A stretch of DNA of 64,000 bases from CBDFNN01 sp965250215 (GTDB taxonomy: Bacteria > Bacteroidota > Rhodothermia > Rhodothermales > DATKEJ01): assembly GCA_965250215.1 (NCBI GenBank), contig CBDFNN010000004.1:2294001-2358000 (forward strand). Reading direction: 5' to 3'. Below, piece by piece: positions 7,935 to 17,453 of this stretch (the first letter of the stretch is position 1; every line of letters begins with the position of its first letter). The notes under the pieces were generated by a model that ran no database searches, was not told the DNA's origin, and saw only the letters and a program-made list of their open reading frames with translations. Both the position numbers and the translations under genes were made by a program.

Positions 7935-10900
7935 ATGCGAATTCGGCCTGCTTTCCTCGTTACCATCGCAATATTTCTAACTGGAATTGACGCCCAAGCT
8001 CAGTCTGCCGTCGACTCTGTTAAGGTGACTCGCCACGTATACCAATACGGCTATTTCTTATTTCCCTATCACCAATGCGGGTCAGGAATATATGCCACCT
8101 TCCCAAATGTCGCCGCTCAAGTTCTAGATCGAGAGGTTGGCTTCAATGAATATAGTCTTGTGGCAACCGAGGACCAGTGGGTCCCGAGTAATGGCCAGAT
8201 CCTGAATCAACCCTTAACACGCCGATTTGTGTCTGAAGGGCAATATGGCTTTTCTTCGACTGGTGGAGGCTCGCAGGGTGGGCCTAGCATATACGAAACA
8301 TGTCCGGACGCCTTCAATCTTTTTAAGGCTATAGACGCAGGAGCGCCAAGTTTGTGGAATGGAAGGTCAGTAATTTATACCGACTGGTACGCTGTCTGGT
8401 CACTACCTCCAGGAACACCCATCGCATATTTTGAATGGGATCAGCTTAGGGGATTGGATGTCCATTTTGATGGTGGGTTTGACAACTCTAGAGAGGTCGA
8501 GCTTGAGGGGAAGAAGCCCGTTGATACCTATTCATGGAACCTCGGAGATGGTAACAGCTCAAGCGAGCCAGTCTTTACACATACCTACGCTAGTGTCGGA
8601 AATTATCCAGTTTCGCTAACGGTCACGGATGACGACGGAGAGAGCCACACCTATAGAGAAACCATCCGCGTTTCCGGTGCCGTACTAAAAGCGTCTTTGG
8701 GCTTGTCGGCCAGCAATCTCAATGTAGGGGATACCTTGCATGTAATAGGCCAGATAGTAAATGAAGGAAATTTGGCCGCTACGAACGTTTCTGCCGGTAG
8801 ATCCTTCTTATTAGTGCCAGAATATCCCGAAAGTCAGGAGCTACAGAATGTCAACGCGAAGAGACTGACACTTGAGCCATTGACAGATACGACCTATGCA
8901 AATATTGCCCCTTCACGGAATGTGACCGTCAGGCAGTCTTATAAAATTACCGAAAGCGCGCGAGCGCAGAGAAACGGGGTCTTGGAAGACGTTCCAGTTA
9001 TTTGGAAGCCCCTGATGACCCGTGTCACTGGTACCGATGTAAATGGGGAGCCTGCTGTAATCAAGGATCAATGCAGCGAATTGAATTGTGGTAGTGTGCG
9101 CATCACCAGTCAACCATTAACAGTCGCGGCTATCTCCACGGGTATCAATGGTAATCTTGATGCGGTGAAGTCTGGCTTTGACAAATATATCGGGCCGATA
9201 ACACCCGCAGGAGTATTCAGATTTCGACCCAATATATTCAGAGATGGCAGCCTACAAGCCGGATGTTTTTCCGCATGCGTTGATGTAGAGATTACCGTTA
9301 CTGATAATGCGGGAAATCCAGTTGAAGGTGCCAAAATCGAGCTGACGAGAGAATTGATTCGCTTGCCCGAATCTGTTGTGACCCCTGATCAAGGCGACGG
9401 CGTCTTTTGCAATACGGAATCCTGTGCCAAAACTTTGACGCTTCCTCTAACTACTTCCGAAGGGACGGGAGATGCAATATTTTGGGTTCCTGGAGTAATC
9501 AAACCAATAACAGCGAAGGTCAAAGCTAAGGTCAGCAAGGATGGATTCAATACGACAGAAGAAGAAATCGAGATTGCGATCAATCCAAATCCCTTAGCTT
9601 TTGGATTGAAAAGCTACACACCGAATGCAGAAGAACTTGACGCTGTTTCTGCCGTGGAGGTCTTAAGAAGGACCGCTTCTTTCCAAGTACTTGGAGACTG
9701 GTGCAAGTGGATCTTGGGCTATCTACCCGCCAAGGTCCCCGGTCAGCGGCCAGATCTATTTACGAAAGCCGCCGGCAAAGCTGGAGATTATGTCTGTGGT
9801 AAGCTTCTCCAAGATTTGACGATGGAAGATGGAGGGATACGAAACCCTAAAACAGATGGTGCCTTTAGTCATCTAGCGAAAGCCTTTGAGATCGCCAACG
9901 TCTACTGGTTCTTTTCTAGATTTAACATCGAGTCGAAAGGAAGTGCGGTATTAGTATTAGATTCTTTCTCTTTCCCTTGGCTTGCCGTAGAGAGTGACTT
10001 TGTGGCCGCTGCTTCGGGTTCGATCGGTAAAATGGTCAAGAAGTATTACGACCTCGATCAGGTCGCTCCGATCAATCTGGATCTTTTTGAGGTGTCGCAC
10101 AATAACGTTGATGAAGATGAAGTCTGGGCACTTTATTTCAATTGGAAAATGGGTGGCGCTTATGCCATCGACGAAAAAAAGCTCATAACGAAAGGTTACG
10201 ACAAGCGAATATTCTTGCGACAAGAACCGAGAGCGGGGACACTCACTCAACCTGCACCATCGGGCAACACCTCAATTATGATAGGAGGTGGCCAAGGGCT
10301 CCAGAGTGCAGCAGCGGATACAGCTTTTGATGTCGGACATGTAATTGTGATCGATTCAAATACGGCATCAGAAGAAAAGGCACAAATAGTTTCGAAATCA
10401 GAAAATGTATTCGAGTTGTCTAATCCTCTGGCTTTAAATCACGCTCAAGGCGCTGAAGTTGTTGTAAAAGATTCCCTGGGGGTAAGAACACCTGAAGGGC
10501 CGATCGCAACTGATGGAATATCGGGTTTACCGGGTGCTCCTCTTGAGCATGAAGTGAATTGGTATTCTCGATACCCCGTGAATAATTACAAATTTGATCT
10601 GGCACTGGACTCTGTATTTACAAATATCGTCCAAAGTTTTACCGATATCACAGAAAGCAGACTCAGTGTTTCTGGGCTTGAGGATCGCAAGAGGTATTAT
10701 TGGAGGGTCTCTGGAATTAATAGTCTAGGTGAAGGCGATTGGTCAGAGAAGTATTCATTCTTTACAGGTAGACCTCTCGGAGATGATTTGGCAGAGGCGC
10801 ACGAGATGAGTAATGAATTAGAGACAGGCAATTTCAAGTTCCAATATGCCAATACTCAGGAAGCCAATGAAGCCACCTCAAGTTGTGGTGATGGAGAGAA

Positions 10901-11465
10901 CTCTATGTGGTTTTCTTATACGGCGAATACAACTGGTACGGTTGCCGTTGAGAGTTTCAAATCAAGCTTCAATACCATTCTAAGTGTTTGGTCCGGTTCA
11001 TCTCATCCTTTGGGAGAAGTGGTTTGCAATGACGATTACACAGGAGCAAGTGGCAACGTGATTCAACAGTCTTATTTGGAATTCGATACCGTTTCTGGTT
11101 CGACCTACTACATCAAAGTAAGCGGAGCGAGCAACGAAGATGGACTCGTGTTCATTCGTCTTCGCAATCCTACACAGGTGTCGAATGAAGAGGAAGGACC
11201 TAGTGCCATATTCGAGGTTATCGCATATCCGAATCCGGCGCATTCAAGTGCGACAGTAGAAGTATCACTGCCTGAACCAAGTCATCTAGAAATAGAAATC
11301 GTGGATATGCTGGGTAGAATTCGCAAGAATCTTGCGAGGAAGGAATACCAGAGAGGGAGACATGAAGTAAGGATTGATGTGTCAGACCTTTCAGCTGGTA
11401 GCTATTTGATACACGTCAGATCAATGTCTGGTGTAGTTAGCAAAAACCTGAGTGTTATAAAGTAG
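7935..11465 (+). CDS. large secreted multidomain protein with PKD and fibronectin-III-like domains and a T9SS sorting domain
   Basis: I start at the ATG at 7935 because it gives a clean signal peptide (MRIRPAFLVTIAIFLTG then DAQAQS). An in-frame TTG at 7911 would add eight residues. The mature protein of about 1150 residues has a PKD-type domain near residues 195-245 (YSWNLGDGNSSSEP). A CARDB-like segment follows (about 250-400), then a large region I cannot assign. A fibronectin-III-like module lies near 880-950 (RKRYYWRVSGINSLGEGDW). A jelly-roll-like module follows (NSMWFSYTANTTGTVAVES). The C terminus is a typical Por/T9SS sorting domain, beginning AYPNPAHSSATVEVSLPEP. It is therefore predicted to cross the outer membrane through T9SS and stay on the surface. 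Several cysteines in the N-terminal third suggest disulfides. The function is unknown. Confidence 0.85.
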   Translation: MRIRPAFLVTIAIFLTGIDAQAQSAVDSVKVTRHVYQYGYFLFPYHQCGSGIYATFPNVAAQVLDREVGFNEYSLVATEDQWVPSNGQILNQPLTRRFVSEGQYGFSSTGGGSQGGPSIYETCPDAFNLFKAIDAGAPSLWNGRSVIYTDWYAVWSLPPGTPIAYFEWDQLRGLDVHFDGGFDNSREVELEGKKPVDTYSWNLGDGNSSSEPVFTHTYASVGNYPVSLTVTDDDGESHTYRETIRVSGAVLKASLGLSASNLNVGDTLHVIGQIVNEGNLAATNVSAGRSFLLVPEYPESQELQNVNAKRLTLEPLTDTTYANIAPSRNVTVRQSYKITESARAQRNGVLEDVPVIWKPLMTRVTGTDVNGEPAVIKDQCSELNCGSVRITSQPLTVAAISTGINGNLDAVKSGFDKYIGPITPAGVFRFRPNIFRDGSLQAGCFSACVDVEITVTDNAGNPVEGAKIELTRELIRLPESVVTPDQGDGVFCNTESCAKTLTLPLTTSEGTGDAIFWVPGVIKPITAKVKAKVSKDGFNTTEEEIEIAINPNPLAFGLKSYTPNAEELDAVSAVEVLRRTASFQVLGDWCKWILGYLPAKVPGQRPDLFTKAAGKAGDYVCGKLLQDLTMEDGGIRNPKTDGAFSHLAKAFEIANVYWFFSRFNIESKGSAVLVLDSFSFPWLAVESDFVAAASGSIGKMVKKYYDLDQVAPINLDLFEVSHNNVDEDEVWALYFNWKMGGAYAIDEKKLITKGYDKRIFLRQEPRAGTLTQPAPSGNTSIMIGGGQGLQSAAADTAFDVGHVIVIDSNTASEEKAQIVSKSENVFELSNPLALNHAQGAEVVVKDSLGVRTPEGPIATDGISGLPGAPLEHEVNWYSRYPVNNYKFDLALDSVFTNIVQSFTDITESRLSVSGLEDRKRYYWRVSGINSLGEGDWSEKYSFFTGRPLGDDLAEAHEMSNELETGNFKFQYANTQEANEATSSCGDGENSMWFSYTANTTGTVAVESFKSSFNTILSVWSGSSHPLGEVVCNDDYTGASGNVIQQSYLEFDTVSGSTYYIKVSGASNEDGLVFIRLRNPTQVSNEEEGPSAIFEVIAYPNPAHSSATVEVSLPEPSHLEIEIVDMLGRIRKNLARKEYQRGRHEVRIDVSDLSAGSYLIHVRSMSGVVSKNLSVIK

Positions 11466-11498
11466 CCTGATTTGATTTTTATCTAGCGCCTTAGAATT

Positions 11499-13181
11499 TT
11501 ATTTCATGCTCTCCTTTCGGGCTGCCTCAAAGGCTGCACCGGTTTTCCATTCGGGCCAGTCGTGACTGTTTGCAAGGTGTTCTGCAAGTCTTAGAGTAAC
11601 TCGCGTCTGCTGAACAAGGCCTGAGAGATCCCAATCTGTGCTGTATTCATCGGCCGGTCTGTGATATCGTTTCATGTTGTATTCCCCGGAGATCTTGGAG
11701 AAGTAATCAGGCGCTTGATCAACGAATTTATTCCCAGTTCGAATAAATACAGCGGGTACACCGATACGCGCGAAAGCCAGTTGGTCGCTTCGAAAGAAAT
11801 ATCCTTGACCGGGCTTCGTGTCACCGGTAACAGAAAGATCCTCTTGAGAAGCTGCTACAGCAAATAATCCTTCGAGATCACTCATTTCAGAACCAAGGCC
11901 GGTTATGTCGGTGGACTCGCCGAAGATGTTTCCGCTATCAACATTGATGTTGGCCACCATTTGATTGGCGGGAAGGCTCGGGAAGCGAGCAAAATATTTC
12001 GCACCTAATAGTCCTGATTCTTCAGCCGTAACACTAGCGAAATAGATCGTCCGGTCATGTCCGTCTGGAATCGAAGCCAGTGCACGAGCTGTCGTCAGCA
12101 TCATGGCAATTCCAGTCGAATTGTCTAGAGCACCGTTATAAATAGTATCGCCACTAGTGTCCGCTGGTCCAATTCCTAAATGGTCATGATGTGATGAGAA
12201 GACAATAGCTTCGTTCGGATGCGATTTCCCTGTAAGTTTTGCAATGACATTCGTCCCATTAAACTTTCGAATCTCATAGCCAGCATCGAAGGAAAGACTT
12301 AGAGGAAGCTCTTGAGCCACAAAAGCTCTCTTCGATGCAGCCCTGAACCAGTCGTCCAAAGTGGTGCCGGACAATTCTGCGATCTTTTCTGCTGCCCGTT
12401 GAGAAATCCATCCACGCAATTCGAGAGGATTCTCTGGAGGTGTTTCTAGTTGAATCTGTTCGCGCAACATGCCATTCTTGACTACAGCGTAAGGATAACC
12501 AGCCGTTGGCAATGTGTGTATAAGGAAAGAGCCCTTTGCCCCTCGTTTGCGTGCCTCCTCCCATTTATAAGTCCAGCGGCCATAGTAAGTCAAAGTATCT
12601 GCCTGGAAAAGTGTTGGCTCAGTGGAGTTAGCTGGTGGATCGTTTACAAGGCCAATCAGAATCTTGCCACTTACATCGATGTCACCAAAGTCATCCCAAT
12701 TGCTTCCTGGAGCATCTATCCCATAGCCTACAAATACTAGATCACCAGTTGTGCTTTGCTCCAAGACATCAAGATCGGAGCCGAACACAAACTCATTCTT
12801 GAAAGCGAGTTCGGTGACCTCGGCGTCATTATCCGTCAAGGTCAAGGCCGATTTCGCTTCGATTTTCGTTCCCATGAGGGGTACGTTTTGAAAATAACTC
12901 CCATCAGGAGCACCGGGCTCTAATCCCAGCTGTCTCATCTGAGAAGAGATATATGCGACGGCTAGTTCTTCACCTCGGGTACCTGGCGCCCGTCCCTCTA
13001 GTAGATCACTGCTTAGAAATTCAATATGACTTGCCAAAAAGTCTTCCTCTATACTTGATAGAGCCACATCGAGATCATCAATTGCTGGTGGAGCAGGTGC
13101 TGGCATGACGACGGCCTTTTGGCCAGAGCATGAAATTAGGAGGAAGGAAAAAAATGTGGCAATGAGATATAATCGAGGCAT
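11499..13181 (-). CDS. M28-family metallopeptidase lipoprotein with PA domain
   Basis: 560 residues. The N terminus is a lipoprotein signal with lipobox LISC (Cys18), so it is anchored on the periplasmic or outer-membrane side. A protease-associated (PA) insertion lies near residues 140-280. The M28 zinc-ligand set can be read in order: SSHHDHLG, GALDNSTG, VTAEESGLLGAKYF (general base and metal Glu), NINVDSGN, and a C-terminal His in KRYHRPADEYS. This matches aminopeptidases such as the Aeromonas and Streptomyces enzymes and PA-containing Bacteroidota relatives. The predicted role is extracytoplasmic release of N-terminal amino acids from peptides. It is convergent with the large T9SS protein and divergent from the cytochrome gene; no operon partner is seen. 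Confidence 0.92.
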   Translation of the reverse strand: MPRLYLIATFFSFLLISCSGQKAVVMPAPAPPAIDDLDVALSSIEEDFLASHIEFLSSDLLEGRAPGTRGEELAVAYISSQMRQLGLEPGAPDGSYFQNVPLMGTKIEAKSALTLTDNDAEVTELAFKNEFVFGSDLDVLEQSTTGDLVFVGYGIDAPGSNWDDFGDIDVSGKILIGLVNDPPANSTEPTLFQADTLTYYGRWTYKWEEARKRGAKGSFLIHTLPTAGYPYAVVKNGMLREQIQLETPPENPLELRGWISQRAAEKIAELSGTTLDDWFRAASKRAFVAQELPLSLSFDAGYEIRKFNGTNVIAKLTGKSHPNEAIVFSSHHDHLGIGPADTSGDTIYNGALDNSTGIAMMLTTARALASIPDGHDRTIYFASVTAEESGLLGAKYFARFPSLPANQMVANINVDSGNIFGESTDITGLGSEMSDLEGLFAVAASQEDLSVTGDTKPGQGYFFRSDQLAFARIGVPAVFIRTGNKFVDQAPDYFSKISGEYNMKRYHRPADEYSTDWDLSGLVQQTRVTLRLAEHLANSHDWPEWKTGAAFEAARKESMK

Positions 13182-13289
13182 TTTGCTTAGGGTAGAATAT
13201 GGAGACTTGCATTGTGGGGAAAATAGACTCTATTCTTAGATCTAGCTAGTTATTATCTAGAGTGTAAAGTGAATTAACAAACGGGTCTT

Positions 13290-14042
13290 ATGAAAAAGCT
13301 TGTGAATCTCTTTGTTGGATCTGCTCTTTGTCTCCTTTTGGCGACTGATCTAAACGGTCAGAATCGTTGGTCTTGGCCGGATTCCTTAGAAAACATGCAA
13401 GTCCTCCCGAAAGACTGGACTGGACAAAGGCTCGCGCCAGTTATGCGAGGCTTCTCTAGATCGCTGGGTGTTAGATGTTCGCATTGCCACGTTGGTGAAG
13501 AGGGACAATCTCTTTCTACTTTCGATTTTGTCTCCGATGACAACCCTAATAAAGATCGCGCGCGAGAGATGCTTCGGCTCCTCGGCAGTGTTAATGATCA
13601 TTTAGAAAAAATAGAGCCGAGCGGGGATAAGGCCGTTAATATGTGGTGTCACACCTGCCACCGAGGCCGTCCAAGGCCCATGGCTTTAGAGGAGGAGTTA
13701 GGAGAAAAGTATAGAGCTGATGGAGTTGAGGCCGCTCTTATTTCCTACGATGAGTTGAAGGAAAAATTCTATGGTAAAGGAGCCTATAATTTCGGGGAGG
13801 ATGGGCTTAACGCTCTAGGCTACGAGGTGATGGGTGCTGGAGATATTGAAGGAGCCCTTTTAGTGTTCAAAGCTAATGTCAATAGCTTTCCAGAGTCTGG
13901 AAATTTATGGGATAGCTTGGGCGAGGCCTACATGAAATTAGATCAGAAAGAAAAGGCGATCGAGAGCTATGAGAAGTCTTTGGAACTTATGCCTCGAAAT
14001 CAGAATGCGAAGGATATGCTCGACCAGTTACGTTCAAAGTGA
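13290..14042 (+). CDS. periplasmic diheme cytochrome c of the photosynthetic-reaction-centre cytochrome family, with TPRs
   Basis: 250 residues with a signal peptide (MKKLVNLFVGSALCLLLATD). Two heme c sites are present, CSHCH (Cys63, Cys66, His67) and CHTCH (Cys120, Cys123, His124). The surrounding sequence (MQVLPKDWTGQRLAPVMRGF, and MWCHTCHRGRPRP) is typical of the CytoC_RC family. This version is found in non-phototrophic Acidobacteriota and Bacteroidota and has two hemes rather than the four of purple bacteria. The C-terminal third (about 175-245) contains tetratricopeptide repeats (GNLWDSLGEAYMKLDQKEKA). A periplasmic electron-transfer role is likely but the partner is unknown; the nor genes 9 kb away are not in the same unit. 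Confidence 0.85.
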   Translation: MKKLVNLFVGSALCLLLATDLNGQNRWSWPDSLENMQVLPKDWTGQRLAPVMRGFSRSLGVRCSHCHVGEEGQSLSTFDFVSDDNPNKDRAREMLRLLGSVNDHLEKIEPSGDKAVNMWCHTCHRGRPRPMALEEELGEKYRADGVEAALISYDELKEKFYGKGAYNFGEDGLNALGYEVMGAGDIEGALLVFKANVNSFPESGNLWDSLGEAYMKLDQKEKAIESYEKSLELMPRNQNAKDMLDQLRSK

Positions 14043-14153
14043 CCTCGACGAATTCCCTCGCCGACTAAGGGTACGATTGTTTTTAGTCCAGTACCGCACC
14101 ACAAAAGCTGGATCTGACAAGCATCCTTCCAGACCGAAATCTGCAGGCAACTT

Positions 14154-14185
14154 CATCCGACGGAACGCCTCGCGATCGTCGGATG
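14154..14185. terminator. perfect hairpin between convergent cytochrome and icd genes
   Basis: The nine-base arms CATCCGACG and CGTCGGATG are exact reverse complements around a 14-base loop, and the element lies between two convergent stop codons (14042 and 14203). Neither side has a long U-tract, but the position suits a bidirectional terminator or mRNA 3'-end stabiliser. Confidence 0.5.
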
Positions 14186-14202
14186 AGAAACCAGAAGCCA
14201 GT

Positions 14203-15444
14203 TTACATATTCTCGACCATGGCGTGGGCGAACTCAGAACATTTCATGAGAGTCGCATCATCCATAAGTCGCTCGAAGTCATAGGTAACCCGTTTCTGTC
14301 CGATCGTAGTTTCTAGACCTTTTATTACAAGATCGGCGGCTTCACCCCAGCCCATGTATCGAAGCATCATCTCACCAGAGAGAATTAGAGATCCTGGGTT
14401 GACCTTGTCTAGTCCTGCGTATTTTGGCGCCGTGCCATGGGTAGCTTCGAACAAAGCAATTCCGTTTTCGAAATTGATATTTGCGCCCGGGGCGATTCCG
14501 ATTCCGCCTACTTGCGCAGCAAGAGCATCCGAGATGTAGTCACCGTTGAGGTTCATCGTCGCGATAACATCGTATTGTTTGGGTCGTGTCAGGATTTGCT
14601 GAAGGAAAGCATCGGCGATAACGTCCTTAATAATGATGCCATTGGGTAGCTTGACCCATGGTCCACCATCTAGAAGCTCTCCTCCGAATTCTTCTCTCGC
14701 TAATTCGTAACCCCAATCGCGAAATCCACCCTCGGTGAACTTCATGATGTTGCCCTTGTGAACTAGGGTAACAGAGGGCTTGTTGTTGTCGATCGCATAT
14801 TGTATCGCAGCTCGGATCAGTCGCTTAGATCCCGTAGGCGAGATTGGCTTTACGCCCAATGCTGTGGTGTCGGGGAATCGAATAGATGTAACACCAAGCT
14901 CGTTCTGAAGAAAATCACGAAGCTTTGCTACTTCGTCTGTTCCAGATTCGAATTCAATTCCTGCGTAGATATCCTCTGAGTTCTCACGGTAGATGATCAT
15001 ATCTACCTCTTCGGGCGCCTTGACAGGAGAGGGTACTCCATCGAAGTGTCTTACGGGCCGAATGCAAGCAAAGAGATCTAGCTTTTGTCTTAGCGCTACA
15101 TTTAATGATCTCATGCCTCCACCGACAGGTGTCGTGAGGGGACCTTTGATCGAAACTAGATAGTGGCTTATCGCGGTTAGCGTGTCCTCTGGTAGCCACT
15201 CATCAAAAGTGTTTTTTGCTTTTTCGCCAGCGTAGATTTCAAACCATGAAATTTTCCGCTCACCACTGTAAGCTTTTTCGACTGCTCCATCTAATGCGTG
15301 CGAGGTGGCTTTCCATATATCAACGCCGATCCCATCTCCTTCAATGAATGGAATTATAGGGTTGTTGGGAACGTTGAGCTTTCCGTTTTCTTGGGTAATC
15401 TCTTGCCCCTCGGTGGGCATAGCTAGTTTTTTAAATAGACTCAT
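14203..15444 (-). CDS. icd: NADP-dependent isocitrate dehydrogenase
   Basis: 413 residues, close to the 416 of the E. coli enzyme, which converts isocitrate to 2-oxoglutarate with CO2 and NADPH in the citric acid cycle. The family pattern is visible end to end: IIPFIEGDGIGVDIWKAT near the N terminus and the substrate-binding loop SIKGPLTTPVGGGMRSLN (about residues 94-111). Next is the diagnostic IYRENSEDIYAGIEF (about 150-164). The Lys in VTLVHKGNIMKFTEGGF, MNLNGDYISDALAAQ and EATHGTAPKYAG complete the active and cofactor sites. A hairpin lies beyond the stop. It stands alone, divergent from nothing nearby and followed upstream by about 120 bases before the DPM1-like gene on the same strand. 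Confidence 0.97.
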   Translation of the reverse strand: MSLFKKLAMPTEGQEITQENGKLNVPNNPIIPFIEGDGIGVDIWKATSHALDGAVEKAYSGERKISWFEIYAGEKAKNTFDEWLPEDTLTAISHYLVSIKGPLTTPVGGGMRSLNVALRQKLDLFACIRPVRHFDGVPSPVKAPEEVDMIIYRENSEDIYAGIEFESGTDEVAKLRDFLQNELGVTSIRFPDTTALGVKPISPTGSKRLIRAAIQYAIDNNKPSVTLVHKGNIMKFTEGGFRDWGYELAREEFGGELLDGGPWVKLPNGIIIKDVIADAFLQQILTRPKQYDVIATMNLNGDYISDALAAQVGGIGIAPGANINFENGIALFEATHGTAPKYAGLDKVNPGSLILSGEMMLRYMGWGEAADLVIKGLETTIGQKRVTYDFERLMDDATLMKCSEFAHAMVENM

Positions 15445-15562
15445 TTAGTTGTTTTCGCTTTCAGCCGTGATGTTAGTAGTGTTATTAATTTCTGTCGCAA
15501 AGTAGATTTGGACTCTCAAGTGGATAGCCAAAAGTTACAAAGGAGAGTTGTTTCGTCGGAAT

Positions 15563-16324
15563 TTACAATCTGCCAAAGATGGATCGAAATCTTAGTTCCC
15601 AAACTTTCATTATAGCCTCTCCAATGATAGCCTTATTCATTTTCGATGTCCCTTGCACTCGCTCTGTAAATATGATAGGGATCTCTGTTATATTGTGACC
15701 CAACTTCCAGGCGCGATAGTTTACCTCAATTTGGAATGAGTAGCCATTAGAGTTAATCTGATCCAAATTGAGCGATTCGATTACTGCCCTTGATATACAC
15801 TTGAATCCTGCTGTCACATCTTTGATCTTCATTCGAGTAATCATTCGAGTATACATTCCTGCACCATAGGAGAGGAGTAAGCGGTTCAGTGGCCAATTGA
15901 CAATTCCAAAGCCCTCGATATAGCGAGAACCGATTACCATATCGTAGCCACTTAGGCCTTTTTCTAGAAGTCGCAAAAGATCATCAGGATCATGCGAAAA
16001 GTCGGCATCCATTTGGAGGATCCAATTGTAGCTACGTTCCAAAGCGAATCTGAATCCAGTTACGTAGGCCGTCCCTAGACCAAGTTTCCCTTCGCGTTCT
16101 ATCATGTGAATTCTCTGACTGAACTTGCTCTGGAGTTCGCGAACAACCTTAGCTGTACCGTCAGGGGAACCGTCTTCGATAACGAGGACGTCAAAAGAAG
16201 GAGAGAGACCCATCACGTGGTCAAGTATGGCAGCAATGTTTGCTACCTCATTGAAGGTCGGGATGATGACAAGGCAATCTGGTGTTTGCCCGTCTCGACT
16301 GTCAAGATCGTGATTTGGGTTCAT
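15563..16324 (-). CDS. polyprenol/dolichol-phosphate mannose synthase-like GT2 glycosyltransferase
   Basis: 253 residues, a GT-A catalytic domain without the C-terminal membrane spans found in some relatives. The N terminus CLVIIPTFNEVANIAAILDH with VLVIEDGSPDGTAKVV is the standard GT2 start. The metal-binding DXD region is QMDADFSHDPDDLL (about residues 105-118). VIGSRYIEGFGIVNWPLNR and KDVTAGFKCISR are typical of DPM1-type enzymes. These transfer a hexose from a nucleotide sugar to a polyprenyl phosphate at the cytoplasmic membrane face. The gene follows the ECF sigma/anti-sigma pair on the same strand with a 62-base gap and could share its transcript. The exact sugar and acceptor are not determined by sequence. 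Confidence 0.9.
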   Translation of the reverse strand: MNPNHDLDSRDGQTPDCLVIIPTFNEVANIAAILDHVMGLSPSFDVLVIEDGSPDGTAKVVRELQSKFSQRIHMIEREGKLGLGTAYVTGFRFALERSYNWILQMDADFSHDPDDLLRLLEKGLSGYDMVIGSRYIEGFGIVNWPLNRLLLSYGAGMYTRMITRMKIKDVTAGFKCISRAVIESLNLDQINSNGYSFQIEVNYRAWKLGHNITEIPIIFTERVQGTSKMNKAIIGEAIMKVWELRFRSIFGRL

Positions 16325-16386
16325 ATGCAGACGACTGGGGTCGCCTTGTTCCGAAAGACAAAGGGCAATGCCGGTAGTTATCCGAC

Positions 16387-16653
16387 TTAGATGTCTCGAG
16401 AACGTAGAAACTCTAGAGTAAGATCCGCCAGTTCAGGAGGAGCGGAGATATTTCGCGCGTCTTCCAGCAATCCAAGGGTCTCTTTGTAGCTGTCGAAATA
16501 GGCAGAACATCTCTTGCAGAAAGAAATGTGCTCCTCAAACTGCGTTTTAGTTTTCACATCTAACCGATCCTCCAGATAGTCCAGAAGGAAGGAATCTACT
16601 TTTTCGCAATTAGGTGCTTGGCCGGTCATTAGCTTGATAAGGTTTTTAATCAT
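16387..16653 (-). CDS. zinc-finger (zf-HC2 / ZAS) anti-sigma factor
   Basis: 88 residues. Cys16 plus the His42-x3-Cys46-x2-Cys49 pattern (EEHISFCKRCS) is the ZAS zinc site that lets small anti-sigma factors wrap around ECF sigma factors. The helix after it (YFDSYKETLGLLEDAR) fits the domain. There is no membrane span, so it is cytoplasmic and may respond to redox or zinc release. Its ATG overlaps the end of the sigma-factor gene by four bases, the usual coupling of an ECF sigma with its own inhibitor. Confidence 0.88.
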   Translation of the reverse strand: MIKNLIKLMTGQAPNCEKVDSFLLDYLEDRLDVKTKTQFEEHISFCKRCSAYFDSYKETLGLLEDARNISAPPELADLTLEFLRSRDI

Positions 16654-17237
16654 CTCAATAAGGCGACTAACGCCTGCCTTGCTCTATGTAAACGGACTCG
16701 AACAGCGCCTTCGCTTATGTCGAGTATTTCCGCGGTTTCTTCGGTGCTTAGTTCCTCAAGGTCTCGAAGCGTTACAACAGTTTTGTAATCCTCTGGGAGT
16801 CGATCTATGGCCTTGTGCAACATGTTAATCTTCTCCTTTTGCTCCATCTGTCCAAGCGGACTCAATTGTGAACCCGATCGGAGGCCAAGAAAATTGTAAC
16901 TCGGGATTAGTTGATCGAACTCTCTTTCTCCTATGGATTCAACCCTTTTCGATTTTCTAAGATGAGCTCGCGCGAGGTTGACTCCAATAGCACAAAGCCA
17001 GGTAGAGACTTTGGACTCTCCTCGAAATGAATCGAAATTCTTGAGTGCTTGATAAAAGGTTTCTTGAGTTAAACTCTGTGCTTCGTCAAGGTCTGATATT
17101 AATCTCGCAATACAGCGAAAGACCCTAGCACTTTCTGCACGGACCAGTTTGTCAAGCTCTGCGGGATCTCTCCTTTTGAGTGCCTCTACATCGTAGAGCT
17201 TTGAATTGTAATCTGCCTCTGCCAAGCTTTTAGCCAT
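16650..17237 (-). CDS. ECF-type RNA polymerase sigma factor
   Basis: 195 residues from the ATG at 17237 (MAKSLAEADYNSKLYDVEAL). An in-frame ATG at 17348 would add 37 residues without similarity to the family, so I prefer the shorter form. Region 2 spans about residues 15-85 (SLTQETFYQALKNFDSFRGE, with VSTWLCAIGVNLARAHLRK). Region 4 is at the C terminus: LPEDYKTVVTLRDLEELSTE and then a helix-turn-helix, ILDISEGAVRVRLHRARQAL. The linker between the regions is longer than average. It directs RNA polymerase to a specific promoter set. The four-base overlap with the zf-HC2 gene indicates that this anti-sigma controls it. Targets are unknown, and the DPM1-like gene downstream may be in the same operon. 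Confidence 0.9.
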   Translation of the reverse strand: MAKSLAEADYNSKLYDVEALKRRDPAELDKLVRAESARVFRCIARLISDLDEAQSLTQETFYQALKNFDSFRGESKVSTWLCAIGVNLARAHLRKSKRVESIGEREFDQLIPSYNFLGLRSGSQLSPLGQMEQKEKINMLHKAIDRLPEDYKTVVTLRDLEELSTEETAEILDISEGAVRVRLHRARQALVALLR

Positions 17238-17453
17238 TGTTGAATTTGCTGGATAATACTCTTTGTAGATCGAAATACGAAAAACTCGTCTTGCCTGACT
17301 TAATATTTGATCGATCAGACCTCTATCCGTATTATAGTAAGCTCTCATGACGACAGAAAAGTCACGAAAAGGTCACTTTCCTAAAGGAAACGATCTCTTA
17401 TCATCATGATTCAATCCCTTTTGAGGAAAAAGAGTTTATCTACGAAATAATTT

